Shown: in pieces, positions 17,635 to 26,167 of the stretch | Layout: every line of letters starts with the position of its first letter | How positions within the stretch are numbered: the stretch's first letter is position 1 | DNA from: Hoeflea sp. BAL378 | Lineage (GTDB): Bacteria > Pseudomonadota > Alphaproteobacteria > Rhizobiales > Rhizobiaceae | Length of the DNA stretch: 64,000 nt | Direction of reading: 5' to 3' | Assembly (NCBI RefSeq): GCF_000759435.1 | Contig: NZ_JRJG01000038.1 | Span: forward strand, 175,018 to 239,017 | Position numbers and translations under genes: made by a program | Notes under the pieces: generated by a model | Database searches by the model: none | Told to the model about the DNA's origin: nothing | The model's input: only the letters and a program-made list of their open reading frames with translations

Positions 17635-18762
17635 ATGAAAATCAGGGCGGCAGTGCTCGAGGAAATCGGACGGGAGGGCCCCTATGCGCTGTCCCGGCCG
17701 CTTAAGGTCCAGGAGATCGATCTCGAGGGTCCGGGGCCCGGCGAGGTGCTGATCAGGATGGCGGCGGCAGGGCTTTGCCATTCCGACTTGTCGGTGATCA
17801 ACGGCGATCGTCCCCGGCCGGTGCCGATGGCGCTTGGCCACGAGGCTTCGGCCATTGTCCAGGAGATCGGTCCGCATGTGCAGGATCTCGCCGTCGGCGA
17901 TCACGTGATCTGCGTGTTCGTGCCGAGCTGCGGCCATTGCGCGCCCTGCGCCGAGGGGCGTCCCGCGCTGTGCGAGCCCGGCGCCCGACACAATGGCGCC
18001 GGCGATCTGGTGAGCGGCGCGATCCGGCTCAGCCGTCACGGACAGCCCGTGCATCACCACCTGGGCGTCTCCTCCTTTGCCGACTACGCAACAGTGTCGC
18101 GCAACTCGCTGGTCAGGATCGACCGCGAGGTGCCGTTGCATATTGCCGCGCTGATGGGGTGCGCGGTGCTGACCGGCGCCGGCGCGGTCTTCAATGGCGG
18201 CGACGTCAGGCCGGGCGGCACCGCGGCGGTGATCGGCCTGGGCGGGGTGGGGCTCGCTGCGGTGCTCGGCGCGGTTGCCGCGGGGGCCGAGATGGTGGTG
18301 GCGGTGGACCGGTTCGAGCAGAAGCTCGATCTCGCCCGCGAGCTCGGCGCCACCCATGTCTTCCGCGCCGACGATCCCGATGTCGTGGCCAAGGTCCGGG
18401 AGGCGACCAAAGGCGGCGTCGAAACGGCGCTCGAGTTTGCCGGGTCGGTCAAGGCGCTGGAATTCAGCTACGCGATCACGCGGCGCGGCGGGACGACGGT
18501 AACGGCGGGCCTGCCCAATCCCAAGGCGATGCTGACGCTGCCGGCCGTCTCGCTGGTCGCCGAAGAACGGACGCTGAAGGGCAGCTACCTCGGCTCCGGC
18601 GTGCCTTCGCGCGACATCCCGCGCTTCCTGGCGCTCTACAAGCGCGGCAAGCTGCCGGTCGACAGGCTGCTCACCCACCGCATGGCGCTTGGCGACATCA
18701 ACGAGGGGTTCGACCGGCTGGCGAGCGGCGAAGCCATCAGGCAGATTGTCGAGTTCGCCTAG
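17635..18762 (+). CDS. Zinc-dependent alcohol dehydrogenase (MDR, class III-like)
   Basis: 375 aa medium-chain dehydrogenase. Catalytic zinc residues are in GLCHSD (near residue 46) and GHEAS; structural-zinc cysteines are in CGHCAPCAEGRPALC (near 100-114); the Rossmann motif is GLGGVGLAA (near 202). The overall pattern is that of class III and related NAD-dependent alcohol dehydrogenases acting on primary alcohols or aldehyde adducts. It follows the aromatic operon after 300 bases and may or may not belong to it. The substrate is unknown. Confidence 0.85.
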   Translation: MKIRAAVLEEIGREGPYALSRPLKVQEIDLEGPGPGEVLIRMAAAGLCHSDLSVINGDRPRPVPMALGHEASAIVQEIGPHVQDLAVGDHVICVFVPSCGHCAPCAEGRPALCEPGARHNGAGDLVSGAIRLSRHGQPVHHHLGVSSFADYATVSRNSLVRIDREVPLHIAALMGCAVLTGAGAVFNGGDVRPGGTAAVIGLGGVGLAAVLGAVAAGAEMVVAVDRFEQKLDLARELGATHVFRADDPDVVAKVREATKGGVETALEFAGSVKALEFSYAITRRGGTTVTAGLPNPKAMLTLPAVSLVAEERTLKGSYLGSGVPSRDIPRFLALYKRGKLPVDRLLTHRMALGDINEGFDRLASGEAIRQIVEFA

Positions 18763-19098
18763 GCCGAGCGGTTCCGGGCCGTTGCGCGGCCTGGACACCC
18801 GAGTGCCTGCAGAGGAGAATCATGGCCTTGGTGAAAGCGTCCAGTCTAGCCGCGCCTGCGGCGCGCTCGGCCCTCAAGACCGGCAATGGGTCGAGGCGTT
18901 ATACTTGTTTTAGAGAGTCGAAATAAGCGCAGGAGTTGTGCGTTGCTGTTGGGCATATTGCGCCCCTTGTATTTTGTGGTATTCCGGCAACACTGATACT
19001 TTATGGTAAAAATTTATATGGAAAATGGCCGGTAATGACTCGTAACGGGACAGGCTTATATGTACCCAACCGGTGGGGCTGTTTTCGAGTAAATTTAC
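18763..19098. other. Intergenic region with sharp drop in GC before tolC
   Basis: 336 bases. The left half is GC-rich and contains one small reading frame with a strong ribosome site (18822-18926). The right half, from about 18927, is AT-rich and unlike its surroundings. It ends in the perfect palindrome GTAAATTTAC (19089-19098), which abuts the tolC start codon and leaves no clear Shine-Dalgarno. It probably holds the secretion operon promoter and a regulator site. Confidence 0.45.
18822..18926 (+). CDS. Possible small protein (34 aa)
   Basis: ATG preceded by AGAGGAGAATC, one of the better ribosome sites in the region, then 34 codons to TAA. The product is basic and Ala/Ser-rich (starts MALVKASSLAAP, ends YTCFRESK) with no membrane segment. 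No family recognised. It could be a real small protein, a leader peptide or the remnant of a lost gene; nothing but the ribosome site supports it. Confidence 0.25.
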   Translation: MALVKASSLAAPAARSALKTGNGSRRYTCFRESK

Positions 19099-20538
19099 AT
19101 GATTAATAGATCGCATTTGTATTCATGTATATTTTTCACGGTGTTGGGGGCATTTCAAGTAATGCCCGCCGCTGCGCTCACGCTCAAAGAAGCGGTGGAC
19201 GAGGCCTTGAAATCTAACCCTGAGATACTGTCCTCGGCCGAGAACCGGGAGGCCGTGGAATTCGAGCTCAGGCAGGCGCGCGGGCTTTATCTTCCGACGC
19301 TTGATCTCGAAGCCTCGGCGGGCGGACGCAAGCTCGACAGTCCGGGACGGCGACGGCTCGGCACCGAAGACGACAGTCTCGATTCGTCCGACGTCGGCGT
19401 GACCTTCAGGCAGACGCTGTTTGACGGCGGCGCGCGCCGCGCGGAAGTCGAGCGCCAGGCGGCGCGGGTCGACGGCGCCTCGTTCCGGGTGGCCGAGCGC
19501 TCCGAAGCCGTGGCGCTGGCGGTGAGCCAAGAATATTTCGAGATCCTTCTGCAAGCCGAGATCGTGTCGATCGCGCGCAACAATGCGGGTGTGCTGTCGC
19601 AGATCGTCAACGATATCTCCTCCGGCGTGTCGGGCGGAACGCTGACATCGGCCGACCAGACCCAGGGCAGGGAGCGGCTTTTGTCCGCCCAGGCCCGGCT
19701 CAAGGAGGCCGAAGAGGATCTGGCGCAGGCGCAGATCCGGTTCCTGCGCCTGGTCGGCGTCAAGCTCGGGTCGATGAAGGCTCCGCCCTCGATCGCCGGC
19801 GCCTTGCCGCGCACAGTCGCCGAGGCCATCGAGATCGCCCGTCGCCAGAGCCCGCGCATCGCCGCGGCGGGCGCGGATGTCGATGCCGCCGACGCGCTCG
19901 CGCGCGGCGCCAAGTCGGCCTACCTGCCGGTCATCTCGTTCGAGGCCAATGCCCGGGTCGGGCACGACATCGACGGCTCGGAAGGCCGGACATCCGACCT
20001 GGAAGCGAAAGTGGTCGCCCGCTGGAACCTCTACAAGGGCGGCCGCGACCAGGCGGTCGAGCAGGAGCGCATCCGTCGCGCCAGCCAGAGCCGCATGGAC
20101 AACGTGCTCGTGCACCGCGAAGTGCAGGAAGCGATCCAGTCGGCCTGGGACAAGCGCGCCAAGCGCGCGCAGCAGGCTTCGATCCTGCGCGAGCAGGTTG
20201 CCGCCTCCGGGTCGCTGGTGTCGTCCTATCGCGATCAGTTCCGTCTCGGCGAGCGATCGCTGCTCGACGTGCTGAGCGCGCAGAACACCCGGTTCAATAC
20301 CGAGGTCCTGGCCAAGACCGCCCAGTATGCGGCGGTTTACGCCGACTATCAGGCGCTTGCGGCAATGGGATCGCTGGTCAGCGCCTTCAAGCTCGAGAGC
20401 GCGGCTCAGGCCGAGCCTTACGCACGCGAGGAATTCCAGACCGTCTCTCACACGGTGGAGCCGGTCTACAACCGGCTGCCGTCGCGACAGGAAAGCGGCG
20501 CTCCGCTCGATCTGCTTGCCCCCGTCAGGAAGAAGTGA
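19099..20538 (+). CDS. TolC-family outer membrane protein of a type I secretion system
   Basis: 479 aa with a signal peptide (cleavage near AAA-LTLKEAV). Two repeats of the outer-membrane efflux protein family: LTLKEAVDEALKSNPEI at the start and TVAEAIEIARRQSPRIAAA in the middle, each followed by long helices and a strand region. The late segment FRLGERSLLDVLSAQNT is typical of LapE/AggA-like TolC proteins. It forms the outer-membrane channel for the ATPase and fusion protein encoded next. AT-rich upstream region; weak ribosome site. Confidence 0.9.
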   Translation: MINRSHLYSCIFFTVLGAFQVMPAAALTLKEAVDEALKSNPEILSSAENREAVEFELRQARGLYLPTLDLEASAGGRKLDSPGRRRLGTEDDSLDSSDVGVTFRQTLFDGGARRAEVERQAARVDGASFRVAERSEAVALAVSQEYFEILLQAEIVSIARNNAGVLSQIVNDISSGVSGGTLTSADQTQGRERLLSAQARLKEAEEDLAQAQIRFLRLVGVKLGSMKAPPSIAGALPRTVAEAIEIARRQSPRIAAAGADVDAADALARGAKSAYLPVISFEANARVGHDIDGSEGRTSDLEAKVVARWNLYKGGRDQAVEQERIRRASQSRMDNVLVHREVQEAIQSAWDKRAKRAQQASILREQVAASGSLVSSYRDQFRLGERSLLDVLSAQNTRFNTEVLAKTAQYAAVYADYQALAAMGSLVSAFKLESAAQAEPYAREEFQTVSHTVEPVYNRLPSRQESGAPLDLLAPVRKK

Positions 20539-20580
20539 AGCTTTCTGACGGGTCAGCTCACTCACAGCGGACGGGCGGCG

Positions 20581-22698
20581 ATGAATTTCAACGAAGCGTT
20601 CCGGGAAATCAGCGTTCATTTCGAACGCAGCGGATCTCCCACCGTGCTGTTCTCCGGAATTCCGGATGACCAGTTCGACGATCCCGACATCGAGACCGTG
20701 CGTGAGATCTCCAACCGCATCGGCCTCGACGTCACCGAGATGCCGCTGTCGGAGCTCATGGGCGGCAATGCCAACTTCCCGGTGCTGGCCAGAACGCGCG
20801 ACGGCACGTTTTATCCGATCTTTGCGAGAAACGCCGACGGAACCTTCCAGTGCCGGCAGGAAGCGGGCGATCCGGCGCCCGCAAGCCTGGACCTTCGCGG
20901 CCGGATCGACGAGATCGACGCCACGGTGCTGGATTTCAGGAAGCACTATTTCAACAACAAGGAAGAGATCGGCGCGCTGCATGCGGGCAGGATAGAACAG
21001 CAGCACTGGCTTTTTTCCGCCGTCCGCCCCTATTGGCGGTCGTTCGTCCGGGTGGGGCTTGCGGCCCTGTTCATCAACATTCTGGCGCTGGCCTCGCCGC
21101 TGTTCACCATGAATGTCTATGACCGCGTGCTGCCCAACCAGGCGATCGCCACCCTGTGGGTGCTCGCCATCGGCATCGGCGTCGCCTTCACCTTCGACTT
21201 CCTGCTCAAAATCGTCCGGGCAGAGCTGATCGACTACACCGGCCGCAAGATCGATTTGAAGATCGCCTATATCCTGTTCCAGAAGGTCATGAACACCTCG
21301 CTGTCGGCGCGGTCGATGTCGACCGGGGAATATGTCAGCCGGGTGTCGCAATACGAATTCGTGCGCGATTTCTTCACCTCCAACACTATCGCCACGATGA
21401 TCGACACCTGCTTCGTGTTTATCTTCATCGCCGTCATCTTCGCCATTGGCGGAATGCTGGCGCTGGTGCCGTCCGTGGCGCTGGTCGCGGTGATCATCAT
21501 CGGCCTGGTCGCCCAGTTGCTGATCAGCCGCAAGGTGGCGGCTGCGGCCAATGAAGCCGCCCTGCGGCAGTCGATGCTGGTCGAAACCATCTATACGACC
21601 GAGACCGTCAAGGGCCTGCGCGCGGAAGGCGTCCTGCTCAAGCGCTGGCGGGACCTGACCATCAACAGCTCCGCCACCAACGAGCAGATCAAGAGCATCT
21701 CCTCCTTCGCCGTCAACGCCACGCAGTTCGTCCAGCAACTGGTCACGGTCGGCATCATCCTGGGCGGGGCCTATCTGTTCCAGGAAGGCAGCGTGACGAT
21801 GGGCGCCATCATCGCCTCGGTGATCCTGGCCGGCCGCGCCGTCAGCCCCTTCGGTCAGTTGGCCATGACGCTGGCGCGCTTCCGGCAGGCGATGATGTCG
21901 CTCAGGATCCTCGACAGGATCATGGAGCAGCCGGAGGACACGCCGGTGACGACCGGCTTCGTCAACCGGGTCATCAGCCGAGGCGACATCGCCCTTGAAA
22001 ATGTCCATTTCCGCTACCCCCAGGCCGACCAGGACGCGCTTGACGGGCTGTCCTTTTCCATCAGGGCGGGCGAGAAGGTCGGCATTATCGGCCGCATCGG
22101 CTCGGGCAAGACCACCGTCGGCAGGCTGATGTCGCGGCTCTACCAGCCGCGCGAGGGCAGGGTGCTGATCGACGGCATCGACATGCAGCAGTTCCACCCC
22201 TCCGAAGTCCGCTCCGCCGTCGCGGTGGCGGGACAGACGAGCGACCTGTTTTCCGGGTCGCTCAAGGACAATCTGCTGATGGGAAATCCCAAGGCTTCCG
22301 ACGAAGACCTGATCGAGGTCTCGCGCAAGGTCGGCATCGAATCCTTCATCGTCCGCCATCCCCGCGGGTTCGACATGCCGGTCGGCGAGAACGGCGGCAA
22401 CCTTTCTGCCGGCCAGAAACAGTCGGTCGCCATGGCCCGGCTGCTGCTGGCCAGGCCCAGGATCATCTTCCTCGACGAGCCGTCGGGCGCCATGGATCTC
22501 GCCAGCGAGCGGCAGCTCATCGGCTGCCTGCGCCAGGCGATCGCGCCCGATGTGACGCTGGTGCTTTCCACCCACCGCTACAGCATGCTCGACCTGATCG
22601 ACCGGCTGATCGTGATCGAGAACGGAAAGCTGATCGCCGACGGCCCCAAGGAGCGCGTCATCGAAGCGCTGCAGCGCAAACCGGTCGGGGTCCAGTGA
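20581..22698 (+). CDS. Type I secretion permease/ATPase (LapB/HlyB-like)
   Basis: 705 aa. Residues 1-120 form a C39-like domain without a catalytic Cys, so substrates are probably not cleaved at a double-glycine leader. Five or six membrane segments follow (about 155-420). The ATPase domain has Walker A GRIGSGKT (504-511), signature LSAGQ (608-612) and Walker B IIFLDEPSGAMD. This plan is that of LapB-type exporters of RTX adhesins and HlyB-type toxin exporters. Its stop overlaps the start of the fusion-protein gene. Confidence 0.92.
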   Translation: MNFNEAFREISVHFERSGSPTVLFSGIPDDQFDDPDIETVREISNRIGLDVTEMPLSELMGGNANFPVLARTRDGTFYPIFARNADGTFQCRQEAGDPAPASLDLRGRIDEIDATVLDFRKHYFNNKEEIGALHAGRIEQQHWLFSAVRPYWRSFVRVGLAALFINILALASPLFTMNVYDRVLPNQAIATLWVLAIGIGVAFTFDFLLKIVRAELIDYTGRKIDLKIAYILFQKVMNTSLSARSMSTGEYVSRVSQYEFVRDFFTSNTIATMIDTCFVFIFIAVIFAIGGMLALVPSVALVAVIIIGLVAQLLISRKVAAAANEAALRQSMLVETIYTTETVKGLRAEGVLLKRWRDLTINSSATNEQIKSISSFAVNATQFVQQLVTVGIILGGAYLFQEGSVTMGAIIASVILAGRAVSPFGQLAMTLARFRQAMMSLRILDRIMEQPEDTPVTTGFVNRVISRGDIALENVHFRYPQADQDALDGLSFSIRAGEKVGIIGRIGSGKTTVGRLMSRLYQPREGRVLIDGIDMQQFHPSEVRSAVAVAGQTSDLFSGSLKDNLLMGNPKASDEDLIEVSRKVGIESFIVRHPRGFDMPVGENGGNLSAGQKQSVAMARLLLARPRIIFLDEPSGAMDLASERQLIGCLRQAIAPDVTLVLSTHRYSMLDLIDRLIVIENGKLIADGPKERVIEALQRKPVGVQ

Positions 22699-23990
22699 TG
22701 CGATCGATGGAGCATGACACGCCTCCGGCCTTCTCGCGCTATATCGTCTGGATCTGCCTGTCCTGCGTGATGGCTTTCCTGGTTTGGGCGGCCTGGGCGA
22801 AGGTCGACGAGATCGCGCGCGGCGACGGCAAGGTCATTCCGCTGTCCAAGACGCAGATCGTGCAATCCAGCGAAGCCGGCGTTGTTCAGGACATCGCCGT
22901 GACGATCGGCCAGGTCGTCAAGAAGGGCGAGCTGCTGATCCGGCTGGACAGTTCCGGCAACCTGACGTCGCTGGAGGAATCCAGTGCCCGTTATGACGCG
23001 CTGCAGGCGCGCGTCGCGCGGCTGGAGCTGGAAATCGGCGGGCTGTTCGACACGGACTTCGTCTGTCCCGAGCGCACCCGGAAGGTCTCGCAGGGCATCT
23101 GCGCCAATGAGGCCAGCCTGCTGGCAGCGCGACGGGAAAACTACAGCAACAAGCTGCAGGTGCTGGAGGCGCGACGGCAGCAACGGCTCGATGAGATCGG
23201 CGAGGCCAGGTCCAGCATCGAGCAGACCGGGTTGGTGATCGAGGCCATGCTCCGCGAACGCGAGAAGATCGCGCCTCTGGTCGAGCGCAAGCTGCATCCG
23301 GAAATCGACCTGTTGCGGCTCGACCGCGAGATCGCCCAGCAGAGCGGACAGCGGGAAAGCGTGAGCCAAAGCCTCAAGCGGCTCGAAAGCGCGCTGAACG
23401 AGGCCGATCTCCAGATCCGCGAGCTCGATTCCCAGTTCAAGCAGGAGGCGCGCCGCGAACTGGGCGATACGCTGGCGGAAGTCAATGTCCTGCAGGCGAC
23501 GCTCGCCGGAGCGGAAGACCGGGTTCGGCGGACCGACATCGTCTCTCCCGTCGACGGCATCGTCAACACCATGGAGGTCAACACGATCGGCGCCTTCCTT
23601 CAGCCCGGTTCGGTTGTCGCCGGCGTGGTGCCGATCACCGACAGGCTTCTGGTGGAAGCGCGGATTTCGCCGCGCGACGTGGCCTTCGTCCAGCCCGGCC
23701 AGAAGGCGCTGGTCAAGCTGACGGCCTATGACTTCTCGATCTATGGCGGCCTTGACGGCCAGGTCTCGAATGTCTCGGCCGACAGCATCGTCAATCCCGA
23801 AACCGGCGAAACCTACTACCAGGTGCTGGTGCAGACCGGCGATTCCGAACTCGGCAAGGGCAAGACCACCCACGCCATCCGGCCCGGCATGATCGCCTCG
23901 GTGGAAATCCTGACCGGCGAAAAGACAGTCCTTGATTATCTCATGAAACCAATCAGCAAGGCCCGTTACGAAGCATTGACCGAACGTTAG
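22698..23990 (+). CDS. HlyD-family membrane-fusion protein
   Basis: 430 aa periplasmic adaptor. One N-terminal transmembrane helix (about 14-34), then VDEIARGDGKVIPLSKTQIVQ, the start of the first lipoyl half. A long coiled-coil hairpin runs about 95-280 with Glu/Arg/Leu heptads, and the C-terminal beta-barrel contains IRPGMIASVEILTGEKTVLDYLMKP, the usual HlyD ending. It bridges the inner-membrane ATPase to the TolC protein. The ATG at 22698 overlaps the ATPase stop. Confidence 0.92.
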   Translation: MRSMEHDTPPAFSRYIVWICLSCVMAFLVWAAWAKVDEIARGDGKVIPLSKTQIVQSSEAGVVQDIAVTIGQVVKKGELLIRLDSSGNLTSLEESSARYDALQARVARLELEIGGLFDTDFVCPERTRKVSQGICANEASLLAARRENYSNKLQVLEARRQQRLDEIGEARSSIEQTGLVIEAMLREREKIAPLVERKLHPEIDLLRLDREIAQQSGQRESVSQSLKRLESALNEADLQIRELDSQFKQEARRELGDTLAEVNVLQATLAGAEDRVRRTDIVSPVDGIVNTMEVNTIGAFLQPGSVVAGVVPITDRLLVEARISPRDVAFVQPGQKALVKLTAYDFSIYGGLDGQVSNVSADSIVNPETGETYYQVLVQTGDSELGKGKTTHAIRPGMIASVEILTGEKTVLDYLMKPISKARYEALTER

Positions 23991-23995
23991 AGCAT

Positions 23996-24025
23996 CCTGG
24001 CCGCGCCGCGGCCGGCGCGGTCAGG
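23996..24025 (+). terminator. Hairpin after the type I secretion operon
   Basis: 12-base arms (CCTGGCCGCGCC and GGCGCGGTCAGG, one G-T wobble) around a 6-base loop, starting 5 bases after the HlyD stop. Very stable, but with no T run. Probable terminator or partial terminator before the next gene at 24079. Confidence 0.5.
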
Positions 24026-24078
24026 AGGCTCTTCCGGATTTTACCGTCGCACTTATTGCACAGGGAAAGTACTGCAGC

Positions 24079-24675
24079 ATGTCGGAGTCCGATCACTTCA
24101 AGCCGCATTTCCGGGCGATCAGGTCCGGCGGCAAGCGTCGAGGCTTCAGCCTCGAGCGGGTGTTCTGGACGGCGCTCGAGGAACTGACCAAGGCGGACGG
24201 CGTGTCGGTGGCCGACTATATCGAGCGGCTGGATGCCGACAGGACCGGCGCCAGCGGCCTGAGCTCGCAATTGCGCGCCTCGATCATGCAAAGGATCCTG
24301 GAGCGCTATGAGGGCCTGCAGGACCGGACCGGACTGCACACATCAAGGGCGATCGTCTCGGCCTGTCCGGTGCCGGCCTTCATCATTTCGGTCGACAAGA
24401 AGATCCTGTTCCAGAACAGCGCTTTTCTGATGTATCTGCAGACCAGGTTCATCGGGCTCGACACCGCCGCCGCCCTTGCCGACGTGCGGCTCAGCCTGGA
24501 GACGCCGCTGGTGGACGTCATCGAGCAGATGAAGACCGAGAGCGGGCGCAGCCAGCAGGTCGGCTTCACCATCGGCTATGGCGAGCGCAGATTGCGCGGC
24601 CGGCTCAGCATGGCGCCGGTTCCCGGCATGGTCAAACCGCCCGCCGCCATCGCCTTCGTTTCCGGTTCTGTGTAA
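24079..24675 (+). CDS. Ribbon-helix-helix protein with PAS-like domain
   Basis: 198 aa. Residues about 10-75 resemble the RHH_4 ribbon-helix-helix family (SGGKRRGFSLERVFWTALEEL, then VSVADYIERLD), a DNA-binding or copy-control fold. Residues about 92-195 look like a PAS fold (ACPVPAFIISVDKKILFQN, later IGYGERRLRGRLSMAPVPG). No signal peptide, so cytoplasmic. The pairing suggests a small sensor-repressor. Its position 88 bases after the secretion genes and convergent to the lapG-like gene suggests control of adhesin secretion. Function not established. Confidence 0.65.
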   Translation: MSESDHFKPHFRAIRSGGKRRGFSLERVFWTALEELTKADGVSVADYIERLDADRTGASGLSSQLRASIMQRILERYEGLQDRTGLHTSRAIVSACPVPAFIISVDKKILFQNSAFLMYLQTRFIGLDTAAALADVRLSLETPLVDVIEQMKTESGRSQQVGFTIGYGERRLRGRLSMAPVPGMVKPPAAIAFVSGSV

Positions 24676-24728
24676 GCGAGACGGCAAGGTCCGTCAGGGC
24701 GCCTGTGCGGTAGCCGCGGGCGCCGGCC

Positions 24729-25697
24729 TCAGAATCCGGCGCCAGGCGCCACGGAGATGGCTTCGCCGATCGAGGCGACCAGCTTGGGTTGATCGGCCTT
24801 GTAGCCAAAAACGTAATTGGCCGCGCCGGCGATCGAAAACAGCGGTGCGTAGTCCCGCTTGGCGAGGTCGGCCTCGACCGCGTTGGTCATGTTGTCGAGG
24901 ATCAGGTGCTCACCGTTGAGCGAGACCGACAGCACCGCATGAAACAGCCGCCGGCCGGTGTCCTTGACCACCACGATCTCCATCGAGCTCAGCGGCACGC
25001 CGAGGCGCGCCAGCAGCGCCATCTTCAGGATCGCGTAGTCCTCGCAGTCGCCCGCCCCGCGCGCCAGCGTTTCGTCGGGCGTCGACCAGTAATCGAGCCG
25101 GCCATGGATCCGGGCGTCGGTGTCATAGCGGACCGCCCGATTGACGCTCATGGAGACGTGTTCGAATTGACGCCGGGCGCTGGCGCCGTGAAGCGTCAGC
25201 CGTGCGGCAAGCGAGGCGCAACGGCCGACGCACAGGGTGCCCGGTTCGCTCGCCGCGGCGCCGCGGATCAGCGTGGCGATCCTGCCGCCGCTCTTGATCT
25301 TGCCGAAGCGGATCCGGTGCGCGCCAAACAGCGGCTGGTCCTGCCGGAGGGCATAGGCGGCGGGGGCGATCGAGGCGGTCGTCAGGGCCTGGTCCCCGTG
25401 AGCGCCGAGTTCGGCGGGCGCCGTCCGCCCGGGATATCCAAGAATGGCGCCGAACCCGACATTGCGCGCCCCCGGTCCGGGGCCGGTCGTCGGCAATGCG
25501 GCCGACACCTGCCTCAGCGCCAGTTCCACCGGCGCAGGTGCGGGCGCAACGGGTGTTCCTGTCAAGACGGATAGTCCTCCGTCGAGGCGGAGCACCGGCC
25601 GTTCGAGAGCGGCGGCATGGACGGTTGTGGCGGAGATCAATGAGACTAAAACGGCAAGAGTTTCGTATTTGAAACGTCGCGCAATTTGTTTAAACAT
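24729..25697 (-). CDS. LapG-type transglutaminase-like cysteine protease
   Basis: 322 aa from the ATG at 25697, which follows GGAAGGAAAG and begins a signal peptide (cleavage near VHA-AA). The bacterial transglutaminase-like catalytic triad is Cys218 (GAGDCEDYAILK), His253 (LFHAVL) and Asp268 (LILDN). LapG proteases cut LapA-type adhesins in the periplasm to release them from the cell surface and are held in check by the c-di-GMP receptor LapD. The secretion genes upstream fit this. Neither LapA nor LapD is in the window. Confidence 0.85.
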   Translation of the reverse strand: MFKQIARRFKYETLAVLVSLISATTVHAAALERPVLRLDGGLSVLTGTPVAPAPAPVELALRQVSAALPTTGPGPGARNVGFGAILGYPGRTAPAELGAHGDQALTTASIAPAAYALRQDQPLFGAHRIRFGKIKSGGRIATLIRGAAASEPGTLCVGRCASLAARLTLHGASARRQFEHVSMSVNRAVRYDTDARIHGRLDYWSTPDETLARGAGDCEDYAILKMALLARLGVPLSSMEIVVVKDTGRRLFHAVLSVSLNGEHLILDNMTNAVEADLAKRDYAPLFSIAGAANYVFGYKADQPKLVASIGEAISVAPGAGF

Positions 25698-25763
25698 CTT
25701 CTTTCCTTCCACAGGCGATAGTGGAAGGCTACACAACAGAGAATAAAATCACGCAAATAAACA

Positions 25764-25813
25764 GTATTACCAATTAATACATAAATTCCGTAAAATTTTA
25801 TGTAAATATACAT
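25764..25813. promoter_or_regulatory. Cluster of three dyads upstream of the lapG-like gene
   Basis: Within 50 bases lie GTATTA-CCAAT-TAATAC (25764-25780), the perfect palindrome TAAAATTTTA (25791-25800) and ATGTA-AATA-TACAT (25800-25813). They lie 67-117 bases ahead of the lapG-like start codon in an AT-rich pocket. These look like binding sites for one or more dimeric regulators; the adjacent RHH/PAS protein is a possible reader. Confidence 0.35.
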
Positions 25814-26083
25814 GAGGTGAAGATCCTGTGTCTGCCGCCGAAGTGCCGGACGTCGTCGGATCGCGGTCAACAGCATTGCCGAGGCCGTCGTCCCCGCACA
25901 CCGCGCCGGTGCTGCCGCGAAGCCGCGATCGATCCGCGCCGACGCGCTGAAAGCCATGGAAATGACGCGGTCGTTCGCGGACGACAGGCGCCCCCGGACC
26001 GGGTCCCGCGGGCACGACACGGCGGGCGGGCGAGAATGATGCCCAGGGTGAAGGGAGGAGTCGACGAAGGCCGGGATTGTGTC

Positions 26084-26112
26084 TTACATTTCAAAGTACT
26101 ACAGCTTTATAC
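26084..26112 (+). promoter_or_regulatory. Possible sigma70-type promoter for the lipoprotein gene
   Basis: TTACAT (26084-26089), a 17-base spacer, then TTATAC (26107-26112), 55 bases ahead of the GTG start at 26168. Spacing is ideal and the boxes are near consensus, but promoter calls from sequence alone in this kind of genome are weak. Confidence 0.35.
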
Positions 26113-26167
26113 CATGTTCAGCGGGGCGCCTTAAGGCAGAGAAGCGGGTTGTTCGGGGGGATAGGAC

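Larger units (their letters stand above)
25698..26167. other. 470-base intergenic region with AT-rich dyad cluster
   Basis: Divergent region between the lapG-like gene and the lipoprotein gene. Bases 25735-25815 are strikingly AT-rich and hold three short dyads (described separately). Bases 25820-26060 are GC-rich with open frames in several phases, but none has a credible start, ribosome site or family resemblance. The last 100 bases contain a plausible promoter (26084-26112) and a strong ribosome site for the gene at 26168. Confidence 0.45.

Noticed and set aside
19123..22575. An 1150-codon open frame on the minus strand, opposite the TolC and secretion ATPase genes
   Set aside because: It is the mirror image of strongly GC-biased third positions. 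Its product is low-complexity in Arg, Gly, Asp and His with no family motif, while both plus-strand genes are unmistakable.
25817..26134. Possible genes in the 470-base gap after the lapG-like gene (open frames on both strands)
   Set aside because: No ribosome site, no recognisable fold and highly basic composition; the frames only reflect GC-rich sequence.
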